This document shows, one piece after another, positions 53,694-63,361 of a DNA stretch of 64,000 nucleotides; positions within the stretch are counted from its first letter, which is position 1; each line of letters begins with the position of its first letter. Source of the stretch: Casuarina equisetifolia (taxonomy: Eukaryota > Streptophyta > Magnoliopsida > Fagales > Casuarinaceae); NCBI GenBank assembly GCA_028551475.1, contig CM052354.1:12894785-12958784 (forward strand), in the 5' to 3' direction. The position numbers and the translations under genes are program-made. A model generated the notes under the pieces. The model saw only the letters and a program-made list of their open reading frames with translations, was not told the origin of the DNA and ran no database searches.

Positions 53694-54202
53694 GGTTGAC
53701 GGCTGGTGGTGGCTTCTGAGTACTTCGCGTTTGGCTTATCAAAAAGATGTAAATGTTGTGAAGTGTGTTAACTACTAATTTACTGGCCTTTTCCTTGCTT
53801 TCTTACTCCTTTCTTATTCATTTCCCCCTCCATTAATGCATGCTTCTCGTGAAAACAAGGACCTTTCTTTGTTGCTTTTGCCATTATAATTTTGGTTCCT
53901 GCTTGACTTCACAAATTTTGGTTGGTTAACCTCTGTATCATCTCTCGTCTCCTACGCTATGATTCTTAACTCCCACGAAATTTGTTACGAGTCTGCCAAT
54001 GAAGACACGAAGTTGAATATTGATGGGATTAATTTGTGTTCAAGTAGGATGATTTTGAGGTATTTTGAATAATTTCAGGTTTTTACGTTGTGAAGGGAAC
54101 GTGAAAACAATAGAATGGAATGGGAAAGAAAAGAAAAAAAAAAGAAAAAAAAAAAAAAAGAAAAAAAAAGAAAAAAAAAAGGGCATTGGAAGCTTTTCTC
54201 AC
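53694..54202. other. promoter interval of ATP synthase delta gene and poly(A) tract
   Basis: Upstream region of the minus-strand ATP synthase gene. An A-rich, G-interrupted tract runs from 54127 to 54180; it creates lysine-rich frames on the plus strand that are not genes. Confidence 0.5.
54171..54180 (-). terminator. RNA polymerase III terminator of tRNA-Met
   Basis: Ten T residues on the minus strand, 22 nt beyond the tRNA 3' end, are an effective pol III stop. They are the edge of a longer A/G-rich tract on the plus strand. Confidence 0.6.
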
Positions 54203-54274
54203 TATCGGAGCCAGGTTTCGATCCTGGGACCTGTGGGTTATGGGCCCACCACGCTTCCGCTGCGCCACTCCGAT
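54203..54274 (-). tRNA. initiator tRNA-Met (CAT)
   Basis: A 72-nt cloverleaf read on the minus strand: acceptor ATCGGAG paired with CTCCGAT and discriminator A, D-loop GCGCAGCGGAAGCG, anticodon loop CCCATAA with CAT at 54240-54242, and T-arm CAGGATCGAAACCTG. The GGATCGAAACC box replaces the usual TTCGA with ATCGA, which is diagnostic of eukaryotic initiator tRNA, as is the A at the 5' end. The second acceptor purine block is CGG/CCG instead of the CAG/CTG found in the well-known plant initiator; the change is compensated, so the stem still pairs. No intron, consistent with initiator rather than elongator Met in plants. Confidence 0.95.
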
Positions 54275-55936
54275 TTGTTGGCAGTGCAGTTCACCAATTA
54301 ATACTTACCTAAGAGTATCAAGTTTTGATACCGATTTGTTGGGATTATATACAGAAACAGTTTTAATGATTCCTTGTATTTGTAGATTATAATTGACTTT
54401 TAGAAAAGCATCAAATAGGAATTCAGGTAATTCAAGATTAGTGCAAAAAACTTGTTTTTGTTTGGATGCAATCGGAGATTGACTCTAGTTGATTAATGAT
54501 ATATCAAAAGATATAAAATTAAAGATTGAAGCTCTACATAAAAAATCATGATTCCATGATCTGATATATAAAAAAACAAGTAGGTAAAACCCACATCCCA
54601 TCCTTTTTTTTCAAAAAAAAAAAAAAAAGATTTATTTATCAAACTGAGTATTTTGTTTATTACATTTTCCTTTCTCGAAGTTACTTGCTCTCTTTGGTAT
54701 TTGCAAATCATACGAAAGAAGAAATTTGATTTCAGGTGGATATCCTCCTGCCTTGTGATTTCTTTTCCTTTGACTTGTAAGAGAGTTTTCGTTTGCATGA
54801 AGTAGTTTCAGCAACATTCTCTTCCGCCACAAAACAGAGCTTATGCGATTGTTAAAGCCATCACCACTTTTTCTTTAACAAGGGCAAAACGAAGGCATGC
54901 TAGGCACATTGGACTGGCGATTACAAAATCACAACTTCATGTAAACATTATTAAGTTGAAATGTAGGTGTGGATGATGGGAAGACAAGACAGACGTCGAT
55001 CACCCACAGTGAGTTTAAGGGGGATTTCAAGGGCATAATGATAGTGGTCAGACTGATACCCACGATGAATTTAAGGGGCTTCAAGGGCCATAATGATAGT
55101 GGGATAACGTAAAACTAAAAAGTGATTTATAATTTGGCTGATACAGATAGGAAGACCTTTATGATTGGCCGAACAGCTCTAATGTCAATAGGAAGGTGGT
55201 AGAAGCCACCTTTGAAATTTTTGCATGGCCATCAATGATCAATGAACTACAGTGAACTAATGCAAAAATAGTTAGAAAGGGAATCAAGAGTGGGTACACC
55301 GGGGAATGGCAATCATAACGGGAAGGTTCTTTTATTTGGAGAAAAAACAGCGAGCCACCGACATTTTACCACCCCACCAACCTTATTTATCTTGTCTAAT
55401 TCTAAATAAATAAAAAAAGAAAAATAAAAGAAGAAGAAAAGGCATCCGAGGCATCTAGAATGTAGCAAGGTCTAGCTATCTTGATTATTTGTTATGGGTG
55501 CGTTTTGTGTAAGGAATTATCCTGATAAAGTCATAAGATGAAAGCAACAACCAATAAAGACCAAGAAAAGAATGGGAGTTGTTAGAGTGTTAAAATATCT
55601 AATTTCACATTAGGTAAGGTAATAGGAGAGTCTGTCCTTATAAGTTTTCGTTAACAATTTACTATTGTACAGTTTTGTGTTTTAGTTGAATCCTTTAGTT
55701 TCTAAAAGATGCATTACTCATTTGATCTATTTTTGAGATCTTACAATCAATTCTGATTTATCATCTCTTAGACCCAGTTGTTGAAAAAGAAGGAGATGCC
55801 CCTCCATATGGAGAGTGATATACCCAACAAAGATATCAACAACATGATATGCTCATCTATACTGTTTTTAGCATCAGTATAATCCTTGACATTTTGTCAT
55901 TGGTTCTTACAGGAACGTGCCACGACGCTGTAATAG
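54275..55936. other. intergenic region with short duplication
   Basis: No recognisable gene. A poly(T)/poly(A) inverted stretch lies at 54604-54630 and a 56-bp imperfect direct duplication at about 55002-55110 (ACCCAC...TTTAAGGGG...CAAGGGC...ATAATGATAGTGG in both halves). Confidence 0.55.
55002..55115. repeat. 56-bp imperfect tandem duplication
   Basis: ACCCACAGTGAGTTTAAGGG at 55002 and ACCCACGATGAATTTAAGGG at 55058 are both followed by TTCAAGGGC(C)ATAATGATAGTGG. No coding role visible. Confidence 0.7.
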
Positions 55937-56197
55937 ATGGTTGCTGGCGATCTAATTGCTCCTGCATCAGCTTGCATTACCAACAAAAATCAGAAAGCCT
56001 CCGACACGCTGTTCGAATCTAACCTTCTAAAGAACAAAATGTCCTCGAGTCAAAAGTTTCAGCCTGTCAATTGTTCTGGCACTCGTTCTGGGTCAAAACT
56101 ATGTCACGAACCACCAATTGAACGTCGCATCAGTCGCGTTTCGCTACGTAGCATCAAGAACCACCAAAAGAAGAAGGTTGATGCGCTCTTTATATAA
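55937..56197 (+). CDS. doubtful small hypothetical protein, 86 aa
   Basis: An 86-codon frame (MVAGDLIAPASACITN..., end KKKVDALFI) with a basic C-terminal third and no signal peptide or known domain. A TATA box for the next gene falls in its last codons and a 23-bp direct repeat overlaps its end, which speaks against it being a real gene. It could instead be a chance frame or an upstream exon. Listed for completeness only. Confidence 0.15.
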   Translation: MVAGDLIAPASACITNKNQKASDTLFESNLLKNKMSSSQKFQPVNCSGTRSGSKLCHEPPIERRISRVSLRSIKNHQKKKVDALFI

Positions 56198-56233
56198 AGT
56201 AAAGTGATATGAACCACCAAAAGAAGAAGGTTG
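56158..56233. repeat. two 23-bp direct repeats flanking a TATA box
   Basis: GAACCACCAAAAGAAGAAGG plus TTG occurs at 56158-56180 and again exactly at 56211-56233. The TATA box at 56191-56198 lies between the copies. Confidence 0.85.
56191..56198 (+). promoter_or_regulatory. TATA box of secreted peptide gene
   Basis: TATATAAA, preceded by CTCTT, lies 189 bases before the ATG at 56380. This implies a 5' leader of roughly 150-160 nt. It is a strong match to the plant consensus. Confidence 0.5.
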
Positions 56234-56379
56234 GCAGCTTTAACAACTTTTCTATCGTCTGATTCAGCATGATTTTCTTCGGATAGAACTACGACGTCAG
56301 ACTCTGCAGTTTTTCATCACGTAAGGCTTAATCTGGCTGTAAATGACACCAGCAGCCTCCCCACACCGTCCCCTCTGAA

Positions 56380-56634
56380 ATGGCTGTCTCTTGCAGGAAA
56401 CTTGTCATGGTAATTGTTATACTCTTCGCCATTTTCGTGGCTTCTGCACAACTTGGAGTCTCAAGGCCCCTTCCGAGTGGTGAAGGTCGTTCCCTCCGCA
56501 GGTTAATGCCGCCCTCTGGTCCCAATCCAAGCACCTACATTCCTGGACCGGGTGTGGCCAGCTCGAACGGGATGAAGCTAGTTGGGACTGCAGTGCAAGC
56601 ACCACCCCCTCCATCTCCTGGCCGCAGAGCCTAG
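56380..56634 (+). CDS. small secreted protein, candidate signalling-peptide precursor
   Basis: 84 residues, intronless. A short basic start (MAVSCRK) is followed by a strongly hydrophobic core (LVMVIVILFAIFVASA), a textbook signal peptide with cleavage near residues 24-29. The mature part opens with a basic, processing-like stretch (GEGRSLRR) and then LMPPSGPNPSTYIPGPG. The PSGPNP core resembles the hydroxyproline-rich cores of secreted plant peptides such as CLE (which share PSGPNP), and more loosely IDA-like peptides, but the spacing and the following residues do not fit either family fully. The tail is Pro-rich (QAPPPPSPGRRA) with no cysteines, so it is not a defensin or LTP. The secreted peptide class is an inference; the receptor and role are unknown. 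The start is fixed by the signal peptide. Confidence 0.65.
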   Translation: MAVSCRKLVMVIVILFAIFVASAQLGVSRPLPSGEGRSLRRLMPPSGPNPSTYIPGPGVASSNGMKLVGTAVQAPPPPSPGRRA

Positions 56635-57498
56635 AACTTTCAATGGTGAACCTACACACAGACCAGCTAAGCTTCAAACAATCAACTCTATGGTCCACTT
56701 ATGTTACTTGTTTGTACGCTAAGTTTTATCCTTTTGTGTTTCTTCACCGCTGAAATAAGGATCGTGTGTTTGTGAGTGTATTGGCGCACATATTCGTATG
56801 TGTACCTATGTTTGTGTCGTGAGTGTATTGGCGCACATATTCGTATGTATACCGATGTTTGTGTCGTGAGTGAATTGGCGAGACTCGTATGTAAGCAAGT
56901 TTTTACCTATTTGTGTTTCCTGGCCTATTAAGTAAAAGATTTTACCTCTTACTCTTTTTTTTTTTTTAGTGTTTGTATTTATATTCAACATATCCATATG
57001 TATATAAATATATACATATAAATATATATTGTACTTACATACACACACAGACACACACAGACACACACATATTAATGATATGAAATTATTATAAAAGCTT
57101 AAAAGTAAAATAGATAACATGATAGAAAATTAACTTCCAAATTAAGCCATTCACTTCAAATAAGAATTTTTGGGTGAAAAAGAATATTTTTGATAAAAAA
57201 ACATATAGGCAAAATTGATGAAATTTTAAAAAGAGGAAAGCTTTTCATAGAGTGATAAAACGAATAGACCAGATACACAATGATCCTTGCAATTCAAAAG
57301 TAGAATGGTAAAGCTTGAGTATTTAACTACATATTCTTATTTTTTCAATTTAATCAACTTAGTACCCTATCTCAAAAGCGGCCACCTTTAGGACACGAGA
57401 CCTAATCCTGCACAGTTCGAGAATGAGTTATTATCAAGTCCAGGATTCTTTATTGAATGATTCATTGACCGTACACCCACCCACAAAGAGACTTTCTC
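56635..57498. other. 3' flank of peptide gene, tandem repeat and AT-rich spacer
   Basis: Contains the 47-bp tandem repeat (separate entry), CA/GA-type microsatellites at about 57039-57070, and AT-rich spacer. No gene seen. Confidence 0.55.
56772..56892. repeat. 47-bp tandem repeat, 2.5 copies
   Basis: GTGAGTGTATTGGCGCACAT starts at 56772 and 56819; a shortened third copy starts at 56866 (GTGAGTGAATTGGCG). The first two copies differ at only about three positions. It lies 140 bases after the peptide gene stop and is probably in or near its 3' untranslated region. Confidence 0.85.
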
Positions 57499-58068
57499 TT
57501 GGGAATGGCTTCCCCTTTCTATTCTTCATCCTCTTCTTCGATCGACGATAACCACACCCTAATTCGGGGCACCCCAGACGACGGCGCATGGTTGATCCTT
57601 TCGTTATCCCCTCTCCAACTTCGACGACACGCGCTCTTTCCAAATGGACCGCCGAACCGTCTACTCCTCCGGCAAGCGCTTCGAGCTCGTCACTGGGCTC
57701 TGGGAGCTTCTATCGCCGATGGCCCATGGGCGTGGCAGCTTCGCGTGCGCGGCGGTCCCTGGTCAGCGGCGATTTTTGGTTGTCGGAGGTGAGTCTCGGC
57801 TCTGCAAATCCGGTGCGGCCTGGAGTATGATAAGCTTGGTGTGGAGACATGACGTCGAGCCAGATCAACGAGTGGAGATGGAGTCCACTGTGTCGGTGGA
57901 TGAGTATTATACGGACGCGTCAGTGTTGGATTTGAGGGGTCGTGACGATGGGGGATATGTGGGCGGAAAGGGAGAGGTTGAGAACTGGTAAGATGATGGC
58001 TGGGGAGGACGATGAGGGGCTTCGTCGCCCCGGCGTGTTTATGCTCGAGGGAAACCATATTTGGAGGT
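57499..58068 (+). pseudogene. degenerate kelch-like (possibly F-box/kelch) gene
   Basis: One frame from 57499 (MASPFYSSSSSSIDDN, then TLIRGTPDD) recalls the start of an F-box motif. A second frame, shifted by one base, from about 57596 carries RTVYSSGKRFELVTGLWELL, SPMAHGRGSFACAAV and RRFLVVGG, the pattern of a kelch repeat (aromatic-x5-W, then PM...R..F, then a GG pair). A third frame near 57992-58066 (EDDEGLRRPGVFMLEGNHIW) looks like further C-terminal kelch sequence. The need for frame changes and a TAA after VENW indicate a broken gene. The GC content is much higher than the surroundings, as expected of former coding DNA. A real multi-exon gene cannot be ruled out, since good donors (GAG/GTGAGT at 57789 and GAG/GTACTT at 58066) and an acceptor at 58170 exist. 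Confidence 0.4.
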
Positions 58069-59289
58069 ACTTTTGATTGTTTACTAGTTGTCTTTATTTT
58101 GCTGTCTAAATTCATGTTTACGCCGTATTCGATTGGAGTATCTTATGTTTTTATGCGCCTTTTTTGCAGGTTCAATATCAGTTCAATCAATCTTTAGACA
58201 AAAATGAAGATTATGTTGTTGTTGAACATCAAACTTGGCTGATCAAGTCAGAAGTTTGAGAAAGAGTGAGGCTTACGGTATCAAGGACAAGCTGTAGGTA
58301 ACAATTCTGCAGCGCACACAGTTAGCCCTTTGTTTCGTTTAAAAAGGGTTGTAGTTCTCTAAGTTTGTAGAACATCGTCCAGTTTCATGCTCGTAAGCCT
58401 TTTGATGTCATGAAATATTAAGAACTTTCCTTCATTTTGTTCTTCAACTCAAAAGCCTTCCTCTGTCTATGGGGTGAACTGCGACAAGAGTCTGAAAGTT
58501 TACGGAGAGCTTTCCCTTCATCGTCTGCGTGCTTTTCGTCGTGATTTTTATGTTGATGTATGCAGTCCCACACGGGTAGGAGAAGAAAGTTGCTTTGTTA
58601 CCTATTGCATTAGGAACCACAGATTTTATGGTACACCGCGTTCATGCATTTATGATTCATTTGACGGTGTTGATACTCCTGAAATGTGTTCTATTTTCTC
58701 GAAACTCGCGTTTTGATACCGGATAAAGCAAATCTTGGTTTTCGTTTACCTTGTGATGGACCTGGAAGGGGGGTAAATGCCAAGTGTCCGCTTGGGATCA
58801 TGTACTTTTAGGGCTATTCTTGATGTACAATGCCATTTTGGTTCTTCATTATCTGCATATGGCCTTTTTTCCCCGTGTGCTCATTTTGTATGGGCTTTTC
58901 GATTAATGTTTCTATTCAGCGGACAAGGATATTGGCAAGAACTTAATGAATCTATCGTTTAGGCTCATAATAAATTAAAAGTTGCTCCTGCTACTCAGTC
59001 CAGAGCCTTAAGCATTGTCCAAGGATTACCTTCTGTGTGGAATTGCCGCAACGTGGGCGTTCTTCTTAGCAAGGATTATTGCCGTAGGATAATGGCTAGG
59101 AGGATTTGAAAGGCATTATGGCATTAAGATTTCTAAGATTCAGCCAAGGCTTAGCCAAGGAAGGTATGCATGATACGCCCAAGTCTTCATTTGTAGGACT
59201 TTCTTTGGTAGGTCATTGTAGGCTTGGGTCTTTCATTCGGCCCCTGTTAGGGCACCTTGTGGGCCAATGCATATAAACTTGGGCGTTCT
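58069..59289. other. spacer with unidentified reading frames
   Basis: Two plus-strand frames (58474-58716, 80 codons; 58777-58962, 61 codons) have ordinary composition but match nothing I recognise. The segment lies between two pseudogenes and may hold further decayed coding DNA or transposon sequence. Confidence 0.4.
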
Positions 59290-60150
59290 TAACGTGGTTT
59301 TTGGATCAAATCCGGTGACAATTCTCCACTCATGTCCTTCCAGAGCTGGGTAAGTGATCTTCAAGTGCATCTCCCCGATCCATTCTTCCCAGCGCTCCTC
59401 AATCAGATCCATAACTGCTGTTGCTTGTGCAGGAGTCACTAGAGAACTTAAAATTGCAATGCAGTTGTCAACTAAGAAAGACCGGAAGTCCATGCGAGCC
59501 GGGCTGACATTAACCAATCAGATACCCTCCTCGAAAGGGCCTGAAATCAAACACCCAGTCAGGGATAGAGTCGAGAATGACATTCAAATTGAACAACTGT
59601 GTGGGAGTACTACTTCGTTTTGTAAGGGTATAGTTTATTTAATTGAGTGAAATTCCGCCAGTAGTCTTTCTGAATGTGATAGCTGAGAACTGTGATTATT
59701 AGCTCGATCAACTCTTGCCATCACGCTCTGGCTTTAGCATCTGCCGAGCACATCTAAGCGCAAAATAGAAAACAGTGCCTGGATTTCAATTGGATACCCT
59801 TATTCTCTGTTCCAGGTACAAGTCAAGTTGAATTTACAAATTCGAATTCAGTGTGAGAAGTATTCAAATCCATAAATTCACTACGAAACAAGGCCGGAAC
59901 CAAGCCCTAAATTGGAGACTTTGGAAAACTGCATAAACTTAAACTATCAATCATATTAATATTACATCCATCTCCACATAGAAGTGTTGGAAAAGAAAGC
60001 TATCTGAGAGGCAGAGGTTGACTATAAACTTCATCTCTCTCTGTACCTCAGGGAGTTTTTCCAGAGCTGAATTGCGCGTGCACTTCTGCCAGAGCAGAAT
60101 CACGTGTGTACTTGGTGTATAACCGCAGCAGTATCTTCCATCTGAACCCC
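59290..60150 (-). pseudogene. alkaline/neutral invertase pseudogene (GH100), partial
   Basis: Read on the minus strand, pieces follow the order of a cytosolic-type alkaline/neutral invertase, which hydrolyses sucrose to glucose and fructose: ILLRLYTKYTRDSALAE (about 60085-60140), [114 protein letters not shown] and [18 protein letters not shown] (about 59293). Damage: a 28-bp tandem duplication (60061-60116) shifting the frame, a shift before FPTLL, an in-frame TAG at 59610-59612, and one extra T around 59512-59513. About 85 noncoding bases between the MID and GYPIEIQ blocks end in a possible acceptor, so it looks like an intron relic and hence a duplicated, not reverse-transcribed, copy. The N-terminal third and the C-terminal part after GFDPK are missing. 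Confidence 0.88.
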
Positions 60151-60814
60151 AAATCGGCAATGAATGTCCTTTAGACTTTGCTTCAAATGGCCAAACACTC
60201 ACAAATAGGTGGAAAACCAGCTTAAGCTGGTTGTAATTGTCAGTTCGTTCAACTCACAAGGAGGGTGATTGAGGTGCGTGCTTCGCAATTTTTTTAGTTT
60301 CTTCACACAGTAAAGGCATGATAGTACTGTACTCAATTGCTCGTGCCATACGGCGAGATTCATCTACATTCTATATGATACCGGACTGAAGGGAGGAAAA
60401 TAAAAGATAAAATTATTCTTAAAAACTAAAGATACAGATTATTCATCACCTTAAAATTTAAGGATAAATACTCACCACTCTATTGGGAAGTAATTTTAAA
60501 GAAATACAGAGTAAAAATATTCATCACTCTCAAAAGAAGCCAAAGAGATAAAGAACTTATAAAGAAAGTCAAAGCTTTAACCTAATCTCATAACTCATGA
60601 ACTCTTTAATTACATAAGAGGGTGGCTATTTATAATAGAGATTCTCTTATTTCCAAGAGGCTAATCAAAAACAAGTAATTATATCATAAAAGCTCCATAG
60701 GTTTCCAAGATAGTCAAAAGAAATAAATACTTTTAATTGTTCATGGCAGAGACTTCTTGAAAATCAATTCTCTAAATACTATGGCTAGACTTATCTCTTG
60801 TGCATCACTAATGG

Positions 60815-61062
60815 TTGATGGGGCTTGGACTAGTGAAAGATGGGCCATGTCACTATATTTATAATATGTTCATTCATACCAATATACCCATTAAAGCAAA
60901 TCAAATTCCTCTCGCCCTTTACTCAGCAATGCAATTCTCATGCTCACAGCCAGTTCGTGCAAAAAAATCCATCACTTACAAAAGCCGTGGCACTCTCAAT
61001 TCTTAAGGCGTTTTTTGAAGTGGGTCTACAAGGATCGGTTATATACTAGTGTCAGAGCTAGG
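60815..61062 (+). repeat. possible degenerate LTR with copia-type primer site
   Basis: TAGTGTCAGAGC (about 61047-61058) matches the usual plant copia primer-binding site TGGTATCAGAGC at 10 of 12 positions. The preceding 230 bases could be a decayed LTR. No second LTR, no target duplication and no pol sequence were recognised downstream, so the call is weak. Confidence 0.25.
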
Positions 61063-61084
61063 TTGTCCTCCTAGACTCCTTCAC

Positions 61085-61101
61085 GTGTGTGTGTGTGTGT
61101 G
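61085..61101. repeat. (GT)n microsatellite
   Basis: Eight uninterrupted GT units after TCAC. Confidence 0.9.
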
Positions 61102-63254
61102 ATGTGAATTGACCCTTCCCACAAGGATAAATCTATTAAACGAATCTTCATACATGCAAACCAAGAGCGTGCACATAATAGATATATTTTTTGGAAAGAA
61201 AATAATTTTTTATGTTCTGGACCTTGTATGTTAGAGTATGATTACTCAAAAGACAACAATTAGCCTATTGGGGTTACGCTAAGAGTTGAAATGTTTTCTT
61301 ACACAATGTTAATAATTATATTGGGAAGAGAGTAAGGAAGATGTCATGGTTCTTGGAACATGTTGGGACCCATGAAGAGTTTTCTTCACCCCTATTTCCC
61401 CACACCTAGGTTCAAATCATATTAAGATAAATCAAATTCGTAGAAAAATGCACTTGGGCAAAGGTGCTTGTTATAATCGCCAATATAACTATGATACAGA
61501 TAGGAGGTACGGGAAATGGTGATAACTGTGATGTTAAAGTGTATTTTCCCTATGATGAGAAGTTGGACCAACTACTTTAATCCTTAAAGTATTTAAGAAT
61601 AGAGCTAGAAGCACCAAAATGCATGACAATAGAAGTGAAAAAGGTCAGAGTTCACCAAAAAGTATATACCAGCTCCTGAAGAGGTGTATCATAACTTGGC
61701 ATCTTGTACGCAGATATGCATTTGTAAGAGCAAGATGGCTCACTAACTCTTTCGGAAGAAATGGAATCCTCAATTGAGTATTGGCTCAAAGAAAATTTAG
61801 AGGGACAAGACAGAGTTTGTGGTCAATTTTCACTTGTCAATATTACATGGTACACGTATGAAATTAGCACGATTAGGAACAAGATCAAGAGAGCACGGTA
61901 CACAAAGATGTTCATCAAAGCCCTCAACATCTTTGTAAGTGCCAACGGGGATTTCCTACATAACGTTGCATATCCAAACTTTCTTAACAAAACAAAATTA
62001 GTTCACAACGTCCAAACATGCAACACAAAGATAAGATAAACAATTAAAGGCAATATCAAAACTTGTCAACAAAGTTGGAAGTATGAAGAAAAATTATACC
62101 GTCACTCAAAATAGACTAAGAACTATGAAATAGGCGGCATGCATGCAACATGTATACAAAAATATAAATATCTCAAATATCATAAAAATGTCATCTCATT
62201 TCATGGCAAGCTAGCTTTAAATGCATTCAACATACCCTAGTAGGCAAAATCAGATTATTATATTTGTTTCATTAGTGTTTCAAGGTTGAAATCAAAGATG
62301 TAGCCTGTTATTTGTACATAATAAACCCCTGTCATTTGTAATCTAAATAATAGCCTCATTTTGATAAATCTTTAAAATATTTACAACATTATTGACAAGT
62401 AGACCTAACCTTTTGTAAATTGTAAACATATTGTTGCATTCCACAAATTGAAATTAACCCCTGGTGTAGTAGTTTGATTAATAAGGCTGCAACTAGCTTT
62501 GATTCAAAGCTGTGTTAATTTAGAACATGCTTTCATATAGATAAAGAATGCTCCAACAGTGCATAGCATTTTAGACTATTAAAACCATTATATAGAAGTT
62601 ACTACACTAAGATTGAATCAGCAACCACAGGAATAAGAGTTATAAATCAAGATATTAAAGTATCATTGCATACATCTGACGACATGGGAGAGTAAGAATC
62701 ATAATATTGCATAAAGGTATTTGTCAAGCCTATGGGTGAGAATCATAATATTGAAGAAAGAATATCATTTTGTTGAGCCCATGAACCACAGAGGGGTTCA
62801 TCTGACACTTGAGTATCACGGATATTCTCTAAATAGCATTGCTTAAGAACCTTTTCTTTCTGCTTTTCCCTTTTTATTTCTTTTGTCTTTTCCTGTTAAC
62901 ATGCCCTATTTTCATATCCATTTGATGCTACTCTATGACAAGAATTCATGAAGATGGATACTAATTATTAAAAAAAAATATTTTCTTCATAAACAATAAT
63001 GTTTCAATCAAGATACATTGTCAAATATTTTATTTTCTTTGATAATTAACAAAAATTCAATTGAAAATGAAGGAAACTAATGCAGATAGGAAGTACACAC
63101 AAATTGCCACGAGAAGTTACGTTTGAAAATTTAGAAACCAATAATTGAAGCTTCCTACGTAACAGTTCTTTATTATGGCTAAAGAGCTCCTTAGGAATCT
63201 GGAAAGATCTTACAGAATTTACAGATCCTTGGGGCATTTTTTTTTTCACTTCTG

Positions 63255-63361
63255 TTTACAGTAATTTACAGAATTACAGAATTTACGGAAGTTACAGAAT
63301 TTGCAGAATTTACAGAATTTACAGAATTTACAGATTTTACAGAATTTACAGAATTTACAGG
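63255..63361. repeat. 9-bp minisatellite, about 12 units of AATTTACAG
   Basis: The unit AATTTACAG and one-base variants repeat from 63255 to 63361. Because the period is a multiple of three, reading frames stay open and give apparent proteins of repeating FCK and NSV triplets on the minus strand. These are artefacts of the repeat. Copies of CCTTGGGGCAT followed by a T run lie on both sides (about 63228 and 63412). Confidence 0.9.

Noticed and set aside
54065-54392. Lysine-rich plus-strand frames
   Set aside because: Produced by the poly(A)/AG tract and the antisense of the tRNA gene.
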